A stretch of DNA of 10,839 nt from an uncultured Bacteroidota bacterium (GTDB lineage: Bacteria; Bacteroidota; Bacteroidia; Flavobacteriales; Flavobacteriaceae): the NCBI GenBank assembly GCA_903920835.1, contig CAIXNQ010000053.1:1-10839 (forward strand), written 5' to 3'. The notes below the pieces were generated by a model. The model worked only from the letters and a program-made list of their open reading frames with translations, was not told where the DNA came from and did no database searches. The position numbers and the translations under genes were made by a program. Positions 1 to 5,850 of the stretch are shown piece after piece. Position 1 is the first letter of the stretch. Each line of letters starts with the position of its first letter.

Positions 1-2
1 AA

Positions 3-214
3 TCGAACTTTCGGGGCTTCTATTTGAACATTTGGGGAACGTATTCGAACTTTCGGGGTGTCTATTCGAACTTTTGGGGTGTCTACTCGAACTTTCGGGG
101 CTTCTATTTGAACATTTGGGGAACGTATTCGAACATTTGGGGAACGTATTCGAACTTTTGGGGTGTCTATTCGAACTTTTGGGGAACGTATTTGAACTTT
201 TGTAATGTCTGTAT
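3..214. repeat. Tandem array of 21-bp units, truncated by the left window edge
   Basis: Nine complete 21-bp units start at 3, 24, 45, 66, 87, 108, 129, 150 and 171, and a degenerate tenth runs from 192 to about 214. Each unit has a first half of the form T(C/T)GAAC(T/A)TT(T/C)GGGG. The second half is one of three alternatives, CTTCTAT, AACGTAT or TGTCTA(T/C). Bases 3-44 are identical to 87-128, so there is also a higher-order 84-bp period. Junctions often create the palindrome TTCGAA, and a GGGG tract recurs on the plus strand every 21 bases. Because 21 is a multiple of three, two frames on each strand stay open, including one encoding a heptapeptide like YSNFWGV; this openness alone does not show coding. 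There are no variable spacers. The function is unknown: it could be a protein-binding array, an iteron-like element or a selfish minisatellite. Confidence 0.95.
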
Positions 215-400
215 GAAATTTGATTTTTTGATTTGAATATTAGGTTTATATTATTGACTTATTTTTTTAAAATTTTACCTTTTTAGTTATTGATAATCAC
301 TTTCAACAGAAAAATAATTAACTAAATCAATATTACTTTTTAGATTGTTTATATATTTGAAAAATATAATTGAATAAGTATTATTTTAAAAAATTACATC
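215..400. other. AT-rich non-coding stretch between repeat array and small gene
   Basis: This stretch is almost entirely A and T with long homopolymer runs, and I see no gene in it. It contains a short perfect hairpin (TATATTT, loop GAA, AAATATA, 352-368). It would suit a promoter region or an easily melted element beside the 21-bp array. No sequence close to a DnaA box (TTATCCACA) was found. Confidence 0.6.
352..359 (+). promoter_or_regulatory. Possible -7 element for the small gene at 401
   Basis: TATATTTG matches the Bacteroidota -7 consensus TAnnTTTG and lies 41 bases before the ATG at 401. No TTG is found at the usual 17-23 base distance upstream. In DNA this rich in A and T, a chance match is quite possible. 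The element also forms the left arm of a small hairpin. Confidence 0.3.
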
Positions 401-553
401 ATGGGCAAATTTGGATTTTCATTTTCGTTAAACAGATTATTAGGCATTACGCAAGCCAAACAACGTTTTGCTCGAAGTACTGGCATTCCGACCACCAAAA
501 GTGGTATGCAACGAAAAATTGGAGCTAGTCTCTGGAAAATATTTTTTAAGTAA
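401..553 (+). CDS. Small basic conserved-looking protein, 50 aa, function unknown
   Basis: The frame runs ATG to TAA for 50 residues. It begins MGKFGFSFSLNRLLG, continues with TQAKQRFARSTGIPTTKSG, and ends RKIGASLWKIFFK. The protein is strongly basic, with many Lys and Arg and no acidic residue. It has no signal peptide or clear membrane span, although the C-terminal tail is hydrophobic and aromatic. Codon use is like that of its neighbours, and the gene ends 22 bases from the convergent rsmG stop, a spacing typical of real genes. From memory, short Bacteroidota proteins share the core IPTTK-x-G-x-x-RK-x-G, which suggests a widespread uncharacterised family; I cannot verify this here. The basic, Arg-rich middle would fit nucleic-acid or ribosome binding, but that is only inference. 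It is easily missed because it is short. Confidence 0.7.
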   Translation: MGKFGFSFSLNRLLGITQAKQRFARSTGIPTTKSGMQRKIGASLWKIFFK

Positions 554-575
554 TCGTTTGTTTTGGCTATATTAT

Positions 576-1199
576 TTAGTTGTTCAGTTCTAAGTGCACC
601 ACTTTTTTAGTTTCAAAGAAAGGATCTTCAAAAATAGCATTCAACATAAATTCTGTTGCAGTAGGGAAGTCTTTTAATTCTTCGGTTAAATCGCCTCCTT
701 TTAAATAGAGAATACCGTTTTTTAGTTCGTGTTTGCTTTGTTTTTTGATTTTGTTTTTTACCCACGAAACAAAATCTGGCATATTGGTTACTGCTCGGCT
801 CACAATGAAATCAAATGCTCCTGTCACTGCTTCGGCTCTAATTTGTTGGGCTTTTACGTTTTTTAATTCTAAGGCATCAACAACTGCTTGAACCACTTTT
901 ATTTTTTTGGCAATGACATCAATTAAATAAAACTGCGTTTCAGGAAACAAAATTGCCAACGGAATTCCTGGAAAACCTCCGCCAGTTCCAACATCTAAAA
1001 TAGAGGAGGCTGGTAAGAAAGGCTGAATTTTAGCAATACCGAGTGAATGGAGCACGTGTTTTGTGTAAAGCTCGTCAATATCTTTTCTTGAAATCACATT
1101 TATTTTAGCATTCCAATCGTGATATAAATCATCTAGTTTTTGAAATTGCGCTTTTTGTAAATCTGATAAATTTGGGAAATGTTGCTCTATTTCGTCCAT
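576..1199 (-). CDS. rsmG: 16S rRNA (guanine-N7)-methyltransferase RsmG (GidB)
   Basis: RsmG uses S-adenosylmethionine to methylate N7 of G527 (E. coli numbering) in the 530 loop of 16S rRNA, a cytoplasmic step in small-subunit maturation; its loss gives low-level streptomycin resistance in several bacteria. The 207-residue length is normal for the family. The N-terminal helical part contains WNAKINVISRKD (29-40) and the conserved His of KHVLHSL (47-53). The Rossmann SAM-binding motif is LDVGTGGGFPGIPLA (68-82). The acidic residue expected to bind the SAM ribose lies in LIDVIAKK (92-99), SRAV lies at 134-137, and YLKGG at 165-169 is also typical. The ATG at 1197-1199 fits the usual N-terminus. 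The gene is divergent from the desaturase and convergent with the 50-aa gene. No key residue appears to be missing. Confidence 0.97.
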   Translation of the reverse strand: MDEIEQHFPNLSDLQKAQFQKLDDLYHDWNAKINVISRKDIDELYTKHVLHSLGIAKIQPFLPASSILDVGTGGGFPGIPLAILFPETQFYLIDVIAKKIKVVQAVVDALELKNVKAQQIRAEAVTGAFDFIVSRAVTNMPDFVSWVKNKIKKQSKHELKNGILYLKGGDLTEELKDFPTATEFMLNAIFEDPFFETKKVVHLELNN

Positions 1200-1215
1200 A
1201 AACTCAATTTTTTCG

Positions 1216-1223
1216 CAAAAGTA
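1216..1223 (-). promoter_or_regulatory. Putative -7 promoter element for rsmG
   Basis: On the minus strand this reads TACTTTTG, an exact match to the Bacteroidota -7 consensus TAnnTTTG, 16 bases upstream of the rsmG ATG. No TTG is seen at the ideal -33 distance, so the promoter may be weak or the match accidental. The leader would be very short. Confidence 0.5.
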
Positions 1224-1279
1224 ATCTATTTAGAATTGAAATTTTTAATGATAATGCAAAATGAAAATAGATTAATAAT

Positions 1280-1287
1280 TATCTTTG
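1280..1287 (+). promoter_or_regulatory. Putative -7 promoter element for the desaturase
   Basis: TATCTTTG matches TAnnTTTG and ends 22 bases before the ATG at 1310. No TTG lies 17-23 bases upstream; the nearest TTG is at 1236-1238, about 41 bases away. Together with the minus-strand element at 1216-1223 it makes this a compact divergent promoter region. Regulators could act on both genes, but no operator palindrome is obvious. Confidence 0.5.
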
Positions 1288-1309
1288 TTCCTTATTAAAT
1301 CGAAATCCA

Positions 1310-2404
1310 ATGATTGAATCTGCACCTACTTTTGCAAAACAAGATAACTTAAAGTTTTTTAGAACCCTCAATTCTAGAGTAAATAATTATTTCAAAGAAA
1401 ACAATTTAAGCAGAACAGGCAATTGGAAACTTCACGTCAAAACCATAGTGATGTTCTCCATTTTTTTAACCCCCTATTTTATAATTCTTGCGATGGATTT
1501 GCCATTATGGTCTTATCTTTTAATGAGTATATTAATCGGAATCGGCATGGCAGGAATCGGTATGAACGTAATGCACGATGGCAATCACGGAGCTTATTCT
1601 TCAAAATCGTGGGTCAATAAATTTATGGGTGGAACAATTTATGTTTTGGCAGGAAATGTTTATAATTGGCAAGTACAACACAATGTTTTACACCACACCT
1701 ACACTAACATTCTTGGACATGATGAAGATTTAGAAGCAGGCAGAATCCTTCGGTTTTCTAAAGAAGCAAAATGGTATAAACATCATAAATTTCAACAATA
1801 TTATTCTATCTTTTTATATGGTTTGTTAACTTTCAATTGGGCAATTACAACCGATTTTATCCAAATGAAACGCTATTTAAAAAGAAATTTGTCTTATGGA
1901 GATTTTAAAAAACCAGTCGTTCGCTGGACAACTTTAATAATCACTAAAATAATTTATTTTTCAATTTGGCTTGTTATCCCGATGGGATTGGGAATTTCAT
2001 GGTGGAAAGTACTTCTGGGTTTCCTAGTGATGCACTACACTGCTGGAGTTATCTTGAGTGTTGTTTTTCAATTGGCTCACGTGGTTAACGAAACCGACAA
2101 TCCTATTCCAAATGAAAACGGAGAAGTTGAAAACACTTGGGCGATTCATCAACTTTATACAACTGCCAATTTTGCCCCAAAAAACTGGTTGGTCAATTAT
2201 TATACTGGTGGATTAAATCACCAAATTGAGCACCATATTTTTCCAAATATTAGCCATGTGCATTACAATAAAATTGCTGAGTTTGTGAAAGAAACTGCAA
2301 AAGAGTGCAACCTGCCTTACTATGAATTTAAAACAACACGAGCTGCACTTTATTCTCATTATACACACCTAAGAGACCTAGGAAGACAACCACAATTATC
2401 ATAA
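1310..2404 (+). CDS. Membrane fatty acid desaturase (linoleoyl-CoA/delta-6-like family)
   Basis: This 364-residue di-iron membrane desaturase introduces a cis double bond into a fatty acyl chain using O2 and electrons from a separate donor. The three histidine boxes are present: HDGNH (89-93), HNVLHH (124-129) and the third, HQIEHH (304-309), whose QxxHH form is typical of front-end (delta-5/delta-6-like) desaturases. An extra His lies in QLAHVV (254-259). Hydrophobic stretches at about 45-62, 67-88, 165-180, 206-228 and 235-257 fit the four-to-five-span topology. No N-terminal cytochrome b5 domain is fused, unlike many eukaryotic homologues, so ferredoxin or a free cytochrome probably supplies electrons. 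The regiospecificity and acyl carrier cannot be read from the sequence. The likely role is adjusting membrane fluidity, for example in the cold. It probably shares a transcript with the aminotransferase 11 bases downstream. Confidence 0.93.
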   Translation: MIESAPTFAKQDNLKFFRTLNSRVNNYFKENNLSRTGNWKLHVKTIVMFSIFLTPYFIILAMDLPLWSYLLMSILIGIGMAGIGMNVMHDGNHGAYSSKSWVNKFMGGTIYVLAGNVYNWQVQHNVLHHTYTNILGHDEDLEAGRILRFSKEAKWYKHHKFQQYYSIFLYGLLTFNWAITTDFIQMKRYLKRNLSYGDFKKPVVRWTTLIITKIIYFSIWLVIPMGLGISWWKVLLGFLVMHYTAGVILSVVFQLAHVVNETDNPIPNENGEVENTWAIHQLYTTANFAPKNWLVNYYTGGLNHQIEHHIFPNISHVHYNKIAEFVKETAKECNLPYYEFKTTRAALYSHYTHLRDLGRQPQLS

Positions 2405-2415
2405 TCTCAAAAAAA

Positions 2416-3606
2416 ATGAATCATATTCTTTCAGACAGAATTAACAAACTTTCTACTTCTCAAACCCTAGCAATGGCGGCACTTGCCAGAGAATTAAAAG
2501 CACAAGGAAAAGATATTATTAGCCTCAGTTTGGGCGAGCCAGATTTCAACACGCCCGATTTTATTAAAGATGCTGCTAAAAAAGCTATCGATGAAAATTA
2601 CAGTACCTATTCACCCGTTGATGGTTATGTAGATTTGAAAGAAGCTATATGCCGAAAATTCAAAAGAGACAATCATTTAGAATACAAACCAGAGAATATT
2701 GTTGTTTCTACTGGCGCTAAACAATCGCTATACAATATCGCTCAATGTATGATTAACGATGGCGATGAGGTTATTTTGCCTGCACCCTATTGGGTTTCTT
2801 ATTTTGAAATAATCAAAATGGCTGGCGGAATTCCGGTTGAAGTGCCAACTACTGTTGAGAGTGATTTTAAAATTACCCCCGAACAATTAGAAGCTGCAAT
2901 TACGCCAAAAACAAAAATGGTTTGGTACAGTTCGCCTTGCAATCCGAGTGGTTCTGTTTATGATGTAAATGAACTTCAAGCATTAGCCAAAGTACTTGAG
3001 AAATTTCCAGAAATTTATATCGTTTCTGATGAAATATACGAACACATCAATTTTTCAGGAACTTTTTGCAGTATTGCTTCAATTCCGAGTATGTTTGAAA
3101 GAACGATAACTGTAAACGGAGTTGCCAAAGCTTTTGCAATGACTGGATGGCGAATTGGTTATATTGGAGCACCGGCTTTTATTGCCAAAGCTTGTACTAA
3201 AATGCAAGGTCAAGTTACAAGTGGAGCCAATTCGATAGCGCAAAGAGCCACAATTGCTGCTCTTGATGCTAATCCGAGTGTGCTTAATGATATGGTTTCT
3301 GCTTTCAAAAGTCGTCGTAATTTAGTTGTTGGATTAATAAACAATATTCCAGGAATGAAACTCAACGTTCCTGAAGGTGCTTTTTATGTTTTTCCAGATG
3401 TTTCTTATTATTTCGGTAAAACCCTTCGAGGTAAGTCGATTAACAATGCGGATGATTTTTCAATGTATTTACTTTCTGAAGCCAATGTAGCAACAGTAAC
3501 AGGCGATGCTTTTGGAAATCCGAACTGCATTAGAATCTCTTATGCTACCAGCGAAGAAATTCTTACCGAGGCATTGAGAAGAATTAAACAATCTTTAGTG
3601 GCGTAA
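2416..3606 (+). CDS. Pyridoxal-phosphate aminotransferase, class I/II, aspartate aminotransferase-like
   Basis: This 396-residue fold-type I aminotransferase most resembles the prokaryotic Ib subgroup of aspartate aminotransferases, which interconvert aspartate plus 2-oxoglutarate and oxaloacetate plus glutamate in the cytoplasm; some members also accept prephenate or aromatic substrates. The N-terminal SLSLGEPDFNTP (36-47) and YSPVDG (65-70) are typical. The phosphate-binding STGAKQSLYN lies at 98-107, with W126 after APY stacking on the cofactor. N176 in NPSG, D205 and Y208 in SDEIYEH contact PLP. The Schiff-base lysine is K238 in VAKAFAMTGWRIGY, with the usual Ser before it replaced by Ala. 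R373 in IRISYA should bind the substrate alpha-carboxylate. Length and motifs are complete. The exact substrate is not settled. The gene follows the desaturase by 11 bases, although a biochemical link between the two is not evident. Confidence 0.94.
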   Translation: MNHILSDRINKLSTSQTLAMAALARELKAQGKDIISLSLGEPDFNTPDFIKDAAKKAIDENYSTYSPVDGYVDLKEAICRKFKRDNHLEYKPENIVVSTGAKQSLYNIAQCMINDGDEVILPAPYWVSYFEIIKMAGGIPVEVPTTVESDFKITPEQLEAAITPKTKMVWYSSPCNPSGSVYDVNELQALAKVLEKFPEIYIVSDEIYEHINFSGTFCSIASIPSMFERTITVNGVAKAFAMTGWRIGYIGAPAFIAKACTKMQGQVTSGANSIAQRATIAALDANPSVLNDMVSAFKSRRNLVVGLINNIPGMKLNVPEGAFYVFPDVSYYFGKTLRGKSINNADDFSMYLLSEANVATVTGDAFGNPNCIRISYATSEEILTEALRRIKQSLVA

Positions 3607-3666
3607 TTTCTTTCTTTAATTTGTTAGATAGAAATTGAGAAATAAACCAAATCAAAATAATTCTAA

Positions 3667-5283
3667 ATGAAAAAAATAGTTCTTCTAACATTATTAATAT
3701 CAGCAATTTCTTTTGCTCAAAAACCTATTTTTACCACTGCCAAAGTAAAAGCAGCTACAGTCTATTTTAATGCTGCCGAACTTTCACAAACCACTACATT
3801 GATGCTTCCAAAAGGAACAAGCGAAATTGTAATCAAAAATATTGCAGACAATCTTAACGAAAATACCATTCAAATTGCGGCTCCTGCAACAGTAACGGTA
3901 TTGTCGTCGGAGTTTTCAGATAATTATATTGCCGAATATCAAATTGACGAAAACAATCCAGCAATAAAACGAGTTAGAGACAGCTTAGAAATTATCAAAA
4001 AACAATTAAAGAAAGTACAGATTGACGAAGTTTCGTGCAGTAAAACAATTGAGTTACTTGACAAAAACCAACTTATCGCAGGCGCAAATACAGGTCTAAA
4101 CGTAGTTGAATTAATGAAACTTGCAGAATATTACAGAACCAAAAGAACTGAACTTAACAACTCCTTCAACGCTTTTCAAGAAAAAGAAGAGAAACTCAAA
4201 ACTACGTTGAACAACCTAACCAACCAACTTGAAGTAAACACTCAAAAGCAAGAAAAAGCCTCCAAAGGGAAATTAATTTTGCAAGTAATGAACGAAGTGG
4301 CTGGCAGCGTAACTTTTGATATTAATTATATCACCAATACCGCAAGTTGGATTCCATTTTATGATCTTCGTGCCGAGAGCATCAAAGAACCAATTAATAT
4401 GATGTATAAAGCCCAAGTTTCACAACGAACTGGCGTTGATTGGAACAAAGTAAAATTAACCCTGTCTAGCGGAAACCCAAACCAAAACAATCAAGCACCC
4501 AATTTGAATTCTTGGTTTTTGAGATATCAGCCGACTTATGAGCAACCAGCAGTAATGTACAAAAGGAAAGATAAAGAATTAAATGATGTTGTAATTACTG
4601 CTCAAAGTATTAAAAGACCTAAAAAAAGTATGGGATATGCCGTATCTTCAATCAACGCTGTTGATATTGAAAACCAACTAAATGTTTCTTTTGATATTCC
4701 GATTCCGTATGATATTGCTAGCAACGGAAAAGCACATTCGGTGTCGTTGAAAGAAATAAAATTGCCTGCAACTTTCAACTATTTTGCCGCACCAAGAGCA
4801 GATAAAGACGTTTTTTTGATGGCTAAAATCAATGATTATTCAAAGTACAACCTATTGCAAGGCGAGGCTAATATCATCTTTGAAGGACTTTATGTTGGCA
4901 AAACGATGATTAACCCTAATCAAACTGCCGATACGTTAAGCCTAAGTATGGGAAGAGATAAAAAAATCAGTATTCAACGAGAAAAAATTGCGGATAAATC
5001 AGGTACAAAATTCTTGTCTTCATTCAAAGAACAAACTTTTACTTTTGACATTACGGTTAGAAACAACAAAAAAGAAGCTGTTCAAATATTGTTGAACGAC
5101 CAAATTCCGTTGAGTACTGACAAAGAAATTACCATTACTGTCATCGAAGATAGCAAAGCAAAAACTAACACCGATACTGGAATCTTGACTTGGGAGCTTA
5201 ATTTATCACCCAACGAAAGCAAAAAACTTCGATTGAGTTATAAAGTCAAATATCCGAAAGATAAAATCATCGAGAATTTATAG
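3667..5283 (+). CDS. Secreted DUF4139/DUF4140 (mucoidy inhibitor MuiA-like) protein with TonB-plug-like insert
   Basis: The 538-residue product starts with a signal peptide (MKKIVLLTLLISAISFA, probable cleavage after A17), so it should act in the periplasm or at the envelope. Residues about 25-115 match the N-terminal DUF4140 pattern (KVKAATVYFNAAELSQTT). About 97-200 is a charged, probably coiled-coil helical region. The DUF4139 beta-rich domain begins near 215 with ITNTASWIPFYDLRAE and continues to the C-terminus (LRLSYKVKYPKD). The family was named for an Enterobacteriaceae gene affecting mucoidy; its biochemistry is unknown. The odd part is residues 304-335. ELNDVVITA followed by KRPKKSMGYAVSSI looks like the TonB box and plug start of SusC/RagA-type receptors, yet no beta-barrel follows and DUF4139 resumes with QLNVSFDIPIPYDI. 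It stands 60 bases after the aminotransferase and may have its own promoter. Confidence 0.88.
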   Translation: MKKIVLLTLLISAISFAQKPIFTTAKVKAATVYFNAAELSQTTTLMLPKGTSEIVIKNIADNLNENTIQIAAPATVTVLSSEFSDNYIAEYQIDENNPAIKRVRDSLEIIKKQLKKVQIDEVSCSKTIELLDKNQLIAGANTGLNVVELMKLAEYYRTKRTELNNSFNAFQEKEEKLKTTLNNLTNQLEVNTQKQEKASKGKLILQVMNEVAGSVTFDINYITNTASWIPFYDLRAESIKEPINMMYKAQVSQRTGVDWNKVKLTLSSGNPNQNNQAPNLNSWFLRYQPTYEQPAVMYKRKDKELNDVVITAQSIKRPKKSMGYAVSSINAVDIENQLNVSFDIPIPYDIASNGKAHSVSLKEIKLPATFNYFAAPRADKDVFLMAKINDYSKYNLLQGEANIIFEGLYVGKTMINPNQTADTLSLSMGRDKKISIQREKIADKSGTKFLSSFKEQTFTFDITVRNNKKEAVQILLNDQIPLSTDKEITITVIEDSKAKTNTDTGILTWELNLSPNESKKLRLSYKVKYPKDKIIENL

Positions 5284-5410
5284 CTGATTTTTATAGATTT
5301 TTTAGCATCATTTTTTGTTACGAATGAAAATAGACTTTATAACATCTAGCTAAGAAAGTGTCCATTTTTGACTGATTAATAAATAACTTATAAATAAATA
5401 AAACAACAAA

Positions 5411-5629
5411 ATGGGTTTAATGAAAGTTTTTTCGGGCAGTGAAATCTTAGCATTATCACTACAAGAACATTTGGAAGTAGCAGGAATTGCAACCACTATC
5501 AAAAACAATATTCAGTCTGGAAGATTGGCTGGTTTTGGCACGTCAGATTTAGCAGTTGAGGTTTTTATTCAAGAAACCGACTTCAATAAAGCCCATAAAA
5601 TTATTGAAGATTTCAGGATGAGTCTTTGA
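5411..5629 (+). CDS. DUF2007 domain protein (putative signal-transducing small protein)
   Basis: The 72-residue protein matches the DUF2007 pattern: an opening beta strand (MKVFSGSE), a helix (ILALSLQEHLEVAGI), a variable loop, a second strand (LAVEVFIQETD) and a final helix (FNKAHKIIEDF). This is a compact ferredoxin-like fold of the kind seen in PII-like and ACT regulatory domains. It has no signal peptide or membrane segment and should be cytoplasmic. Family members are often fused to or placed beside varied genes and have been called putative signal transducers, but no ligand is established. The start could be M1 or M4 (MGLM); the ATG at 5411 gives a full domain. The 127 bases upstream contain no convincing promoter that I can name. 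Confidence 0.85.
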   Translation: MGLMKVFSGSEILALSLQEHLEVAGIATTIKNNIQSGRLAGFGTSDLAVEVFIQETDFNKAHKIIEDFRMSL

Positions 5630-5706
5630 TAAGGTTATTTGGTCAGAGAATAGTTAAATCTATGTGTTTTTTTGTATCTGTCTTTCTTCTTCTAAAAATA
5701 TTTACC

Positions 5707-5765
5707 GCAAATTCGCAAATTGTTTTTTTTAACTTTTATAGATTAAATTAAATTTGCGAATTTGC
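5707..5765. repeat. Perfect 15-bp inverted repeat with internal GCAAATT duplication
   Basis: The left arm GCAAATTCGCAAATT (5707-5721) is exactly complementary to the right arm AATTTGCGAATTTGC (5751-5765), separated by a 29-base AT-rich loop. Each arm is itself two GCAAATT copies around a C. A run of eight T lies just inside the left arm. It sits in the 221-base gap between the DUF2007 gene and ggt, about 80 bases after one stop and 86 before the next start. It could be a dispersed intergenic palindrome of the kind common in flavobacteria, a regulator-binding site, or less likely a terminator, since the T run falls in the loop and not after the stem. Confidence 0.8.
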
Positions 5766-5850
5766 TATTTAATTTAATAAAGTCCTTTACTAATCCATAA
5801 TCAAACCGACACTTTTTGGATTAATTTAATGAAAAAAATATTCAATAAAA

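Noticed and set aside
3..214. CRISPR array
   Set aside because: The units are contiguous 21-bp tandem copies with no unique spacers and no palindromic repeat of CRISPR length; no cas genes are in the window.
24..236. A 70-residue heptapeptide-repeat protein (TTG start) on the plus strand
   Set aside because: Two frames on each strand are open through the array simply because 21 is divisible by three. There is no ATG start at the head, no promoter, and no independent sign of translation.
1423..1620. Open frame inside the desaturase gene in another frame
   Set aside because: It overlaps the conserved first histidine box of the real gene and has no motif.
3605..3636. AATTTCT...AGAAATT as a terminator after the aminotransferase
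   Set aside because: Only a 7-bp AT-only stem with an 18-base loop and no following T run; indistinguishable from background in this composition.
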